Assembly: GCF_003003005.1 (NCBI RefSeq)
Contig: NZ_PVTR01000004.1
Coordinates: 186,001-250,000 of the forward strand
Direction: 5' to 3'
Length of the DNA: 64,000 nucleotides
Source: Mongoliibacter ruber
GTDB taxonomy: Bacteria > Bacteroidota > Bacteroidia > Cytophagales > Cyclobacteriaceae
In this document: piece after piece, positions 18,296 to 26,272 of the stretch
Layout: every line of letters begins with the position of its first letter
Numbering within the stretch: the first letter of the stretch is position 1
Made by a program: the position numbers and the translations under genes
Notes under the pieces: generated by a model
Databases searched by the model: none
Told to the model about the DNA's origin: nothing
Seen by the model: only the letters and a program-made list of their open reading frames with translations

Positions 18296-18961
18296 TTATT
18301 TGTTTTGGTATAAAAACTTCGCAAAATCTACGAAGGTATCTAATGCACTTTTACCCATCAGGTCAAAAGCAAGGTTTACTGATTTTTCAATAGCAGCATC
18401 TGTCTTTTCGAAAGCAGGTGAAGTATCCTTTAACCAGAATTGGAATACAAACCAAACCTGCAACCATAATGCTTCATCGTATCTATCAGAGATAATCGGT
18501 CTGTTGGCGATTTCCTCAGTTTCTTTACCCTCTAGAATAATCTCATTGGCAAAATCCTTAAATTTGTCTCGAAATGCCTTCACTTCTGTTGGCAGCATGC
18601 CTTTTAGCATTTGGGGGTTCTGATACAAGACAAGTACGTAAGACCTATTCTTCTTAAGTTCTTCTATCCAGGTGAATAGAAAACCCAGTAGCTTTTCCCT
18701 AGCACTGTACTCTCTGAAAACCTCTTGAGATTCAAGATTGCTTAGCGTGTCATCAAAAAGTTTAGTCCATACTGCTGATTTAATACTTTCGAAAGAAGTG
18801 AAATAGGAATAAAAATCCTCCTCTTTCATTTTCAGTTCCTTGGCAAACTTAAATACCGAAGCCGGTTCTTGGCCATGTTCCAAGATATATTCGACGTATC
18901 CAGTAATTATTTTAGTCCTATAATCTACTTTCGTAGTTTTATTTGGCTTTGCTTTTTCCAT
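18296..18961 (-). CDS. TetR/AcrR-type transcriptional regulator
   Basis: A DNA-binding regulator of about 221 residues. The N-terminal helix-turn-helix covers TKIITGYVEYILEHGQEPASVFKFAKELKMKEEDFYSYFTSFESIKSAVW in outline; the usual G-S-Y-F recognition region is replaced by EEDFYSYF, as in divergent TetR proteins. The rest is a helical ligand domain. Start is taken at ATG 18961 (MEKAKPNKTT); ATG at 18985 adds eight residues and cannot be excluded. It lies five bases upstream of the ABC1 kinase gene and probably controls that operon, a pairing I recall from other Bacteroidota. The ligand is unknown. Confidence 0.8.
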   Translation of the reverse strand: MEKAKPNKTTKVDYRTKIITGYVEYILEHGQEPASVFKFAKELKMKEEDFYSYFTSFESIKSAVWTKLFDDTLSNLESQEVFREYSAREKLLGFLFTWIEELKKNRSYVLVLYQNPQMLKGMLPTEVKAFRDKFKDFANEIILEGKETEEIANRPIISDRYDEALWLQVWFVFQFWLKDTSPAFEKTDAAIEKSVNLAFDLMGKSALDTFVDFAKFLYQNK

Positions 18962-19227
18962 GTTGAATTTGTTTACTAGAGACATAACCTAGAAAAGGGA
19001 TATGAAGTTTAGAAAACCTTAATAAATCAGTTTGGATTATTAAAAAATAGTTTAGTTATATAAATGAGATGTTAATAACATAGATGATATCATTCTATTT
19101 AGGACCGCTATCCCCTATTGTTGAAAGCATACATTTATTTGAAAATCCATAAATTCAAAGGTTTCATTATGCTAAAAATCACTACCAATGTTTTTAAGCA
19201 ATCAATTCACAATCATTTTTTTTATAA

Positions 19228-19263
19228 AAAAAGCCTTCCAAAAATCAATTCAGAAGGCTTTTT
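19228..19263 (-). terminator. Terminator of hslV
   Basis: AAAAAGCCTTC (19228-19238) pairs with GAAGGCTTTTT (19253-19263) around a 14-base loop. It lies just past the hslV stop codon on the minus strand. The remaining spacer 18986-19225 is AT-rich and shows no gene. Confidence 0.8.
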
Positions 19264-19278
19264 GATCATTTTTTGATA

Positions 19279-19821
19279 TCAATTGACTACTTTTTCCACC
19301 ACCAAATTATGGTTGGTATAGATACAGACATCTGCAGCGATACCCAAACTTTCTCTTACCATTTCTTCCGCAGAAAGATTTGGTGCAAACTTCTTTAAGG
19401 CCCTTGCAGCTGATTGTGCATACATGCTTCCTGAACCAATGGTAGCAATTCCCAAATCCGGTTCAATCACATCACCTGTACCAGAGATGATTAAAATATC
19501 TTCTTTGTCTGCGACAATCATCATGGCTTCCAGCTTGCTTAACATCCTGTCTGTTCGCCATTCTTTAGCTAGTTCTACTGCAGCCCGTTTCATATTGTTT
19601 CCGTATGCCCCGAGTTTTTCTTCAAATTTTTCCAAAAGTGTGAAAGCATCAGCTGTTGATCCAGCAAAGCCAGTAACGATTTTACCGTTTTGTAGCTTTC
19701 TGATTTTATTGACTGAGCTTTTGGCAACAGTATTCCCTAAAGTAGCTTGACCATCCGCACCGATGACAACTTCATTGTTGTGCTTGATAGCAACTACGGT
19801 TGTTGATTTTAATTTTTCCAT
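19279..19821 (-). CDS. hslV: ATP-dependent protease subunit HslV
   Basis: Threonine protease of 180 residues that forms the proteolytic core of the HslUV (ClpQY) complex in the cytoplasm. After removal of MEKLKS the mature N-terminal nucleophile is Thr7 of TTVVAIKHN. Other family landmarks are GADGQATLG, KIVTGFAGSTADAF and the C-terminal TNHNLVVEKV. The length fits the family (about 175-182). The partner gene hslU is not adjacent, which is unusual compared with Proteobacteria but common in this phylum. The upstream 315-bp spacer contains degenerate tandem repeats. Confidence 0.95.
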   Translation of the reverse strand: MEKLKSTTVVAIKHNNEVVIGADGQATLGNTVAKSSVNKIRKLQNGKIVTGFAGSTADAFTLLEKFEEKLGAYGNNMKRAAVELAKEWRTDRMLSKLEAMMIVADKEDILIISGTGDVIEPDLGIATIGSGSMYAQSAARALKKFAPNLSAEEMVRESLGIAADVCIYTNHNLVVEKVVN

Positions 19822-20090
19822 ATTAATTTTTTGACTAAAGAAATGAAATAGTTGGATATATGCCCGTGACGGAATACAATAGAAATAAGTCTAAATATTA
19901 TGGAGCCTTTGAGATTTAACTAAAAACCAATTATACTATTTCCTGAAATGTAATTCAACTTTACTTCACACGGTATATTTCAACCTTGTATCGTACAAGG
20001 CCTATTTCTACCATATTTCAATTTTATTTCCCGACGTATATTTCAACTATATATCACGAAGTAATTTTCTCCAATAACTGTACTAAAAGC
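19822..20090. other. Gene-free spacer between pdhC and hslV
   Basis: No open frame or RNA gene is recognised here. Its left part (19822-19940) must hold the hslV promoter, though no TTTG/TAnnTTTG pair is clear. Its right part (19950-20072) is a run of degenerate repeats, listed separately. Confidence 0.6.
19950..20072. repeat. Degenerate tandem repeats with GTATATTTCAAC core
   Basis: GTATATTTCAAC occurs exactly at 19973-19984 and 20036-20047. Weaker versions lie at 19950 (GTAATTCAAC), 20000 (GCCTATTTCTACC), 20012 (CATATTTCAAT) and 20061 (GTAATTTTCTCC). Most steps are 23-27 bases, and the gaps also share TATC-A-GAAG-like sequence. Function unknown. Confidence 0.55.
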
Positions 20091-20118
20091 AAAAAGTCCT
20101 GAAAATTCAGGACTTTTT
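20091..20118 (-). terminator. Terminator of pdhC
   Basis: AAAAAGTCCTGA (20091-20102), loop AAAT, TCAGGACTTTTT (20107-20118): a perfect 12-bp stem just after the pdhC stop codon on the minus strand. Confidence 0.85.
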
Positions 20119-20136
20119 GACAGATTATATTTTCTA

Positions 20137-21825
20137 TTAGATCAAAATTCTCACAGGATCTTCCAAAAGGCCTTTAAGCGTCAGCAAGAAAGCTGATCCT
20201 ACAGCACCATCCACTACCCTATGGTCACAAGAAAGCGTAACTTTCATCACGTTTCCTATTTGCATTTGACCATTCTTGACAATCACAGTCTCTTTGATAC
20301 CTCCGACAGCAAGAATACAGGCATCAGGTGGATTGATAATGGCTGTAAACTCATCAATACCAAACATTCCTAGATTCGAAATAGTAAAAGTATTTCCTTC
20401 CCAATCTTTTGGTTGAAGCTCCTTGTTTTTGGCTTTACCACCTAAGGACTTGGCTTCATTGGAGATTTGAGAAAGCGACTTACTATCTGCAAACCTGATG
20501 ACAGGTACAAGTAGACCTTCTTCCACAGCTACAGCCATTCCAATGTGGATGTGGTCATTGTATCTGATCTTATCTCCCAACCAAGCCGCATTCACCTTAG
20601 GATGCTGACGTAGTGCTGCAGCTGCAGCCTTGATCACCATGTCGTTGAATGATATCTTGACAGGTGCTACTTCATTCATGCTTTTTCTGGCTTCTATCGA
20701 CTTATCCATGTTGATTTCCATGGTAAGGTAGAAATGCGGTGCCGTAAATTTGCTTTCAGCAAGTCTTTTTGCGATCACCTTACGCATTTGAGAAACCTTC
20801 TCTTCTTTGTATGACTCTTGACCTACTGCAGGAGCGGCACTTCCTTCAACACTTTGCGTAGCAGACTGTGCTGCCGCTGGTGTGAAGTTCTCTATATCTC
20901 TTTTGACAATTCTGCCATTTTCACCTGATCCTTTGACTAAAGAAATGTCAATCCCTTTATCAGATGCCATCTTTTTGGCTAAAGGAGAAGCCTTGAGACG
21001 AGCTCCATCTTCTGTAGTGGAAGAACTGAGACTTGGTTTTGTTTCTTCTTTTTTATCTTCTGCTTTCGGAGAATCAGCCTTTTCCGTTTTCTTTTCTTCT
21101 GTCTTATCCGCTTTAGACGATGGTTCGGAGGTTTCTGATTTTGATTTATGGGCTTTCAATAAAGTCTCATAATCAGCACCCTTTTCACCAATGATAGCGA
21201 TGACACCATCTATATCTACAGAGTCACCAGCTTCCACACCGATGTACAATAAATTTCCGTCCTCGTATGATTCAAGCTCCATTGTCGCTTTGTCAGTTTC
21301 CACTTCTGCGATGATATCTCCTGATTTTACGTCATCACCTACTTTCTTCAACCAAGAAGCGATGGTACCTTCGGTCATGGTATCGCTCATCTTTGGCATT
21401 GTGATCACGGTGGCATTGATACCAGAAGTATCAATTTCCTCTTTAGAAGCTTCTTCTTTAACTTCTGATTTCTTTTCATCAGATGAGTCTGAAGTTTTTT
21501 CTGTTTTCTTCTCTTCCTTTTCAGAAGCATCGGAAGAACCAGAATCACCACTTTCCACATCTTTCAGTAAAGCTTCTATATCTTCACCTTCTTCCCCAAT
21601 GATAGCAATGACTCCATTGACAGGCACAGCGTCTTTTTCTTGAACTCCTATATGCAGTAGGATTCCTTCCTCATAGGACTCAAGCTCCATAGTTGCCTTA
21701 TCAGTCTCTACTTCCGCTAGTATGTCTCCAGGCTTTACAGAATCACCTACTTTTTTTAACCATGCTGCAATAACACCTTCTTCCATGGTGTCACTCATTT
21801 TGGGCATTCGTATTATCTCGGCCAT
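20137..21825 (-). CDS. pdhC: Pyruvate dehydrogenase complex E2, dihydrolipoamide acetyltransferase
   Basis: Core subunit of pyruvate dehydrogenase; moves the acetyl group from lipoyl-lysine to CoA. From ATG 21825 the product has 562 residues. Two lipoyl domains are visible (about 1-78 and 133-210), each with the lipoylation motif ETDKATMELESYE. They are joined by Lys/Glu/Ser-rich linkers. The E1/E3-binding domain follows (RLKASPLAKKMASDKGIDI...GRIVKRDI, near 283-320), then the catalytic domain with the C-terminal HRVVDGAVG motif. An in-frame upstream ATG at 21864 is rejected because it would lie inside the promoter. The E1 genes are not adjacent, so the complex is encoded at scattered loci. 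Confidence 0.94.
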   Translation of the reverse strand: MAEIIRMPKMSDTMEEGVIAAWLKKVGDSVKPGDILAEVETDKATMELESYEEGILLHIGVQEKDAVPVNGVIAIIGEEGEDIEALLKDVESGDSGSSDASEKEEKKTEKTSDSSDEKKSEVKEEASKEEIDTSGINATVITMPKMSDTMTEGTIASWLKKVGDDVKSGDIIAEVETDKATMELESYEDGNLLYIGVEAGDSVDIDGVIAIIGEKGADYETLLKAHKSKSETSEPSSKADKTEEKKTEKADSPKAEDKKEETKPSLSSSTTEDGARLKASPLAKKMASDKGIDISLVKGSGENGRIVKRDIENFTPAAAQSATQSVEGSAAPAVGQESYKEEKVSQMRKVIAKRLAESKFTAPHFYLTMEINMDKSIEARKSMNEVAPVKISFNDMVIKAAAAALRQHPKVNAAWLGDKIRYNDHIHIGMAVAVEEGLLVPVIRFADSKSLSQISNEAKSLGGKAKNKELQPKDWEGNTFTISNLGMFGIDEFTAIINPPDACILAVGGIKETVIVKNGQMQIGNVMKVTLSCDHRVVDGAVGSAFLLTLKGLLEDPVRILI

Positions 21826-21861
21826 ATGATATTTGTATCCAATTCTTAAAATTAAGCAACC

Positions 21862-21893
21862 CAAAAATAGTTCTTAAAATGTCTACATTCAAA
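21862..21893 (-). promoter_or_regulatory. Bacteroidota-type promoter for pdhC
   Basis: On the minus strand TTTG (21893-21890) and TATTTTTG (21869-21862) are 20 bases apart, a full match to the -33/-7 consensus. Transcription should begin near 21856, about 30 bases before the ATG at 21825. Confidence 0.7.
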
Positions 21894-21949
21894 TTTAATA
21901 GTAGTATTTTCAGGATTGAAAACACCAGCTTACCTCATTTTGATTTCAA

Positions 21950-22909
21950 ATGCCGATTGTAAAAAAAACTGAATACGACCATCCGCGATGGCAATTCAAT
22001 GGCCATCTTCAAACAATAATACCGAGTATTTTCAGAACATCCTTGCCCTTACCTTTTGAAAGAGAAAGAGTTAATACCCCTGATGGTGACTTCTTGGATT
22101 TGGATTGGTTAAAAAATGATGCTTCAAAACTGGTCATCATCAGTCATGGTTTGGAAGGCAATACCCGGAGACCGTACATGATTGGAATGGCAAGACATTT
22201 TTTTTTGAATGGCTTTGATGTATTGAGTTGGAACTACAGAGGATGCGGTGAGGAAATGAACCAAAAGCCAATATTTTACCACTCAGGCGCCACATATGAC
22301 CTAGATACAGTGGTCACCCATGCAGAGCCAAAATACAAAGAAATCTACCTCATTGGCTTCAGTCTGGGAGGCAACCTGACCTTGAAATACCTTGGTGAAC
22401 TAAGAAATCGGACGCCCAAAATAAAAAAAGGTATTGGCATAAGTGTGCCTTTGGATTTGGAATCCTCCTCCATCAAAATATCTACAGGGGAAAATATTAT
22501 TTATGCGAAAAGATTCCTTCGTACGCTCAAACAAAAGGTGGTTCTTAAAGCACAAAAATTCCCGAATGACATTCCCCTAGGCATCTTGAGGAACATTAAA
22601 ACGCTCAAAGATTTTGATGACCATTTCACAGGCCCCCTGCATGGTTTTGATGATGCGCATGACTATTATGAGAAAAATTCTTCTTTAAAGTTTCTTGACA
22701 AAATAGAGGTTCCTTCTCTCATTCTGAATGCGCAAAATGATCCTTTCCTGAGTGAAAAATGCTTCCCTGTATCACTGGGCAGAAAACTAGACCTGGTCTG
22801 GATGGAATTCCCGAGGACTGGAGGTCACGTTGGATTTAGCCCTAGGAAAAGAGAAGACATCTACTGGTCAGAAAAGCGGGCATTTGAATTTATCACAAGA
22901 GATCGTTAA
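21950..22909 (+). CDS. YheT-type alpha/beta hydrolase
   Basis: Serine hydrolase of 319 residues in the YheT/ABHD1-3 family; relatives include esterases and lipases. The oxyanion region VIISHGLEGN (about 60-70) and the nucleophile elbow GFSLGGN (near 143-149) are clear. The catalytic Asp is likely in NAQNDPFLS near 263, and the His in GGHVGFS near 292. There is no signal peptide, so it is cytoplasmic. It is followed after 23 bases by the SRAP gene and then by a metallo-hydrolase gene, probably one transcript. The substrate is unknown. Confidence 0.88.
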   Translation: MPIVKKTEYDHPRWQFNGHLQTIIPSIFRTSLPLPFERERVNTPDGDFLDLDWLKNDASKLVIISHGLEGNTRRPYMIGMARHFFLNGFDVLSWNYRGCGEEMNQKPIFYHSGATYDLDTVVTHAEPKYKEIYLIGFSLGGNLTLKYLGELRNRTPKIKKGIGISVPLDLESSSIKISTGENIIYAKRFLRTLKQKVVLKAQKFPNDIPLGILRNIKTLKDFDDHFTGPLHGFDDAHDYYEKNSSLKFLDKIEVPSLILNAQNDPFLSEKCFPVSLGRKLDLVWMEFPRTGGHVGFSPRKREDIYWSEKRAFEFITRDR

Positions 22910-22932
22910 TTTTCAAAAAACCAATCAAACAC

Positions 22933-23631
22933 ATGTGCGGAAGATACTCTCTAAGCAAAAGTAAAATCGAACTCGAGGAAAGGTTTCAGGCAGAAATGCT
23001 GGGTAACTTTCAGCCTCGATATAATATTGCTCCAACCCAATTGGTGCCTGTAATCACCTCAGATAGTCCCAAAGGGTTCTCCTTTTTCTATTGGGGAATC
23101 ACTCCTGATTTTGCCAAAAATAAACCTGTTTCACAAAAATTTATCAATGCAAAAGCTGAAACAATAGACCAAAAAGCATCTTTCAAGTCTTCTTTTAAGT
23201 CCAGGAGATGCTTGATACCTGCCGATGGCTTTTATGAATGGAAAAAAGTAGGTAAAAAGACGAAAATCCCTTATCGTTTTACTGTCGGAGAGGAAGAAAC
23301 ATTCGCTTTTGCAGGAATTTGGGAAGAGTACGAGAATGAATCAGGGAAAATCAAACATACTTTCCTTATTTTGACAACCGAACCCAATTCACTTGTGAGT
23401 GATATCCACGACAGAATGCCTGTAATCCTTGATAAGGAAAATGAGAAAAAATGGCTAGATAAATATGCATCAGAAAGCGATTTGCTAAATATGCTTAAAA
23501 CATATCCTGTTGATTTGATGCATAGCTACACCGTGTCACAACAGGTTAATCAAATCAAAAATGACAACCCTACATTGATCAAAAAAACTTCCCCTATGGA
23601 TCAATTCGGAAACTATACTTTATTTGGATAA
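22933..23631 (+). CDS. SOS response-associated peptidase family protein (SRAP, YedK/HMCES)
   Basis: A 232-residue SRAP protein. Relatives self-cleave the initiator Met and use Cys2 to form a covalent bond with abasic sites in single-stranded DNA, shielding them from breakage. Key residues are all visible: MCGRY at the N-terminus, PRYNIAPTQ, INAKAET, RRCLIPADGFYEWKK and the C-terminal IHDRMPVIL with the active His. The length is typical. The stop codon overlaps the ATG of the next gene (TAATG). No SOS-box-like operator was recognised. Confidence 0.95.
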   Translation: MCGRYSLSKSKIELEERFQAEMLGNFQPRYNIAPTQLVPVITSDSPKGFSFFYWGITPDFAKNKPVSQKFINAKAETIDQKASFKSSFKSRRCLIPADGFYEWKKVGKKTKIPYRFTVGEEETFAFAGIWEEYENESGKIKHTFLILTTEPNSLVSDIHDRMPVILDKENEKKWLDKYASESDLLNMLKTYPVDLMHSYTVSQQVNQIKNDNPTLIKKTSPMDQFGNYTLFG

Positions 23632-24530
23632 TGACGAAAATACACACTATAGACTTGCAATTTTTAAAAACCAATGAAGCAATTGCCAGCTTTTTGGTAG
23701 AAACTTCAGAGGGTCCGATTTTAATAGAGACAGGTCCTGCAAGTACAAGTGACCAACTTGAAAGTGGTATAAGAAAGCTTGGCTTTGCAATGACTGACAT
23801 CAAACATGTGTTGCTTACCCATATTCATTTTGATCATGCAGGTGCGGCTTGGAAGTTCGCATCCTTGGGAGCAAAAATTTACGTCCACCCTGTTGGAGTT
23901 CCTCATTTAGAAAATCCTTCGAAACTATGGAATTCGGCAGCCCAGATCTATGGCGACCAAATGGAATACTTGTGGGGCAACATGGAATCAATCCCTCTCA
24001 ATCAACTTGTCTCGGTAGCACATCAATCAGTACTGAAATTTGGAGATTTAGCTATCAAAGCCATACATACCCCTGGGCATGCCAGTCACCATATTGCATG
24101 GAAACTTGATGATTGTATTTTTACAGGAGATGTGGCAGGAGTCAAAATTGCCGATGGGCCTGCAGTCCCCCCTTGTCCTCCACCTGACATCAACTTGGAT
24201 GACTGGAAGCGTTCAATCCAGCTGATCAAAGATGAAAATCCAGAACACCTATATTTGACACATTTCGGGAAAATTTCAAATGTAAAAGATCATTTGGATT
24301 ATCTGGAGAAGATGCTAGACAGTTGGTCAAATTGGATCAAACCTCATTTCGAAAAAAATACTGACCAAAAGGAAGTGATCCCGATTTTTATGGAATTTAC
24401 CCAACAACAATTAAGGGATGAAGGTTGTAATAAAGAGTTGATCCAAGTGTATGAGTACGCCAATCCCAGCTGGATGTCCGTGGCTGGACTATATAGATAT
24501 TGGAAACTAAAAAGTCTGGGTAAAATATGA
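23631..24530 (+). CDS. MBL-fold metallo-hydrolase
   Basis: Cytoplasmic metallo-beta-lactamase-fold hydrolase of 299 residues with two metal sites. The HxHxDH motif appears as HIHFDHAG (near 64-71), the next metal ligand in IHTPGHASHH (near 145-152) and the bridging Asp in FTGDVAGV (near 163). The C-terminal 100 residues are helical. Its ATG overlaps the SRAP stop codon, so translation is probably coupled. Families of this shape include glyoxalase II and many uncharacterised enzymes; the specific reaction is not known. Confidence 0.88.
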   Translation: MTKIHTIDLQFLKTNEAIASFLVETSEGPILIETGPASTSDQLESGIRKLGFAMTDIKHVLLTHIHFDHAGAAWKFASLGAKIYVHPVGVPHLENPSKLWNSAAQIYGDQMEYLWGNMESIPLNQLVSVAHQSVLKFGDLAIKAIHTPGHASHHIAWKLDDCIFTGDVAGVKIADGPAVPPCPPPDINLDDWKRSIQLIKDENPEHLYLTHFGKISNVKDHLDYLEKMLDSWSNWIKPHFEKNTDQKEVIPIFMEFTQQQLRDEGCNKELIQVYEYANPSWMSVAGLYRYWKLKSLGKI

Positions 24531-24618
24531 ATTCCTTATTACAACTCACTGTTTTGCGAATACCCTCTTTAAATGGGATATTTGTAGTGTAACAATCATT
24601 TCAGTCTTTTGACCCAAA

Positions 24619-24626
24619 TAACTTTG
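24619..24626 (+). promoter_or_regulatory. Possible -7 box for fabH gene
   Basis: TAACTTTG matches TAnnTTTG but ends only four bases before the ATG at 24631, so the transcript would be almost leaderless. No -33 element at the right distance is seen. Confidence 0.3.
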
Positions 24627-24630
24627 ATAT

Positions 24631-25629
24631 ATGAATAGATCCAAAATAAAAGGAGTGGGACACTATGTCCCTGATCGTGTCATTACCAATGATTACCTTT
24701 CTTCCATCATGAATACCAACAATGATTGGATTGTTGAAAGAACAGGCATCCAAGAAAGAAGGTGGTTTACTCCTGGAAAGGACACCGTTACAAGCATGTC
24801 TGTAGAGGCGTCTAAAATGGCTATCGAACGGGCGGGTTTACAGACTTCTGATATTGATTTTATAGTTTTTGCTACCATCACTCCTGATTACTTTCTTCCA
24901 GGCAACGGGGTACTACTTCAAAGAGAACTGGGATTACAGGGTATTGGCGCATTGGATATTAGAAACGCATGCTCTGGATTCATTTATGCACTTTCGATAG
25001 CAGATCAATTTATCAAAACCGGCATGTACAAAAACATACTTGTGGTCGGGGCTGAAATACAATCCTCAGCTCTGGATAAAAGCGATGAAGGAAGGTCTAG
25101 CGCTGTAATTTTTGCAGATGGAGCAGGAGCAGCGGTTTTGAGTGTGAGTGATTCTGACAAGTCAGGGATACTCTCTACACACTTGCATGCAGATGGTGAC
25201 CATGCAGAAGAACTATATTGTAGCGATCCGGGAAGCAGTAGAGAAGTCCGGATTTCCCCAGAAATGATCGATGCAGGTGACTTTTTTCTGAAAATGAATG
25301 GGAATGCAGTTTTCAAACATGCCGTAGTCCGTTTTTCTGAGGTGATTCAGGAAGCTTTAGATGCCAATGGAAAGGATAAATCAGACATTGATCTTCTTGT
25401 CCCTCATCAGGCTAACCTCCGGATAAGCAATTATATCCAACAAAAAATGGGTCTCCCTGATGAAAAGGTATTCAATAACATCATGCATTTGGGAAACACA
25501 ACCGCCGGAACTATACCTATTGCTTTAAGTGAAGCTTGGGAGCAAGGCCGAATCAAAGAAGGTGATTTGTTGTGTCTGGCAGCTTTTGGCAGTGGGTTTA
25601 CATGGGCCTCCGCTTTACTCAATTGGTAA
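24631..25629 (+). CDS. fabH: 3-oxoacyl-ACP synthase III (FabH-type)
   Basis: Condensing enzyme of 332 residues that starts fatty acid synthesis by joining acetyl- or branched acyl-CoA to malonyl-ACP. The catalytic triad is visible as C114 (RNACSGF), H259 (VPHQANLRI) and N289 (HLGNTTAG), and the N-terminal WIVERTGIQER and C-terminal AFGSGFTWA segments are typical. It has no plsX, rpmF or acpP neighbours; instead an unknown 185-residue gene starts at the base after its stop codon. It may therefore be a second, specialised KAS III copy rather than the main housekeeping one; that is inference. Confidence 0.93.
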   Translation: MNRSKIKGVGHYVPDRVITNDYLSSIMNTNNDWIVERTGIQERRWFTPGKDTVTSMSVEASKMAIERAGLQTSDIDFIVFATITPDYFLPGNGVLLQRELGLQGIGALDIRNACSGFIYALSIADQFIKTGMYKNILVVGAEIQSSALDKSDEGRSSAVIFADGAGAAVLSVSDSDKSGILSTHLHADGDHAEELYCSDPGSSREVRISPEMIDAGDFFLKMNGNAVFKHAVVRFSEVIQEALDANGKDKSDIDLLVPHQANLRISNYIQQKMGLPDEKVFNNIMHLGNTTAGTIPIALSEAWEQGRIKEGDLLCLAAFGSGFTWASALLNW

Positions 25630-26187
25630 ATGAACAATGAAAAGAAGTTTGACCTTGCTTTTTGGGAAAGTTCTTATTCTTTTTTCAAAAAATACTACCA
25701 ACAAAAAAATGAGGTCTTAAGGCTATTTGAAGAAGTATCGAATTCCTTTCCTGTAGAAAATCAAAAACAGTATTTCACTTTTACCAAAGGAAATAAAGTG
25801 AGTCAAGGCTATAATCTTGATGGGTTTCCCTACCAAGTTTTGGACCTTGTCCGAGATTTTGATAGTCAACAGGGTTTCAATGTCAGGATAATGAATTGGG
25901 TGGGCAAGGGTCTGTTTATATTTGTGTATGTTGGATGGGATTTGACTGAGTCTTTTTTGGAAAACCTTTCAGGTTCAAAAGACCTGCCAAATGCCTACTT
26001 GGGAATTCACCCCTTCAGGTACAGTGAGATCATCAGGGAATCTAAGGAAACTAAAAAAACAATAGATCAGTCAAACCAAGAAGATATATCAGTCTTTTGG
26101 GAATCAATTGATTTACAAGAAAGGTTCGATGAAAACCTAAATATATTGGTAGATAAGATAAATAGAGCCTTTGAATATACCCGTTAA
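25630..26187 (+). CDS. Hypothetical protein cotranscribed with fabH
   Basis: An unrecognised 185-residue soluble protein without signal peptide or membrane segment. It is rich in aromatic residues in its first third (AFWESSYSFFKKYYQQ) and acidic overall, with a hydrophobic strand-like stretch NWVGKGLFIFVYVGWDL near residues 95-111 and a helical charged C-terminus. The ATG directly follows the TAA of the KAS III gene with no gap, which indicates coupled expression. No motif for catalysis or DNA binding is apparent. It ends before an 85-base spacer with no visible terminator. Confidence 0.75.
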   Translation: MNNEKKFDLAFWESSYSFFKKYYQQKNEVLRLFEEVSNSFPVENQKQYFTFTKGNKVSQGYNLDGFPYQVLDLVRDFDSQQGFNVRIMNWVGKGLFIFVYVGWDLTESFLENLSGSKDLPNAYLGIHPFRYSEIIRESKETKKTIDQSNQEDISVFWESIDLQERFDENLNILVDKINRAFEYTR

Positions 26188-26272
26188 GTTTTCATTTTTC
26201 CGACAAATTAACCTAATTTAGAACCGGCTTGCGAAGTTTTCGTAATCATAATCAAACAAAGAACATCCTTAT

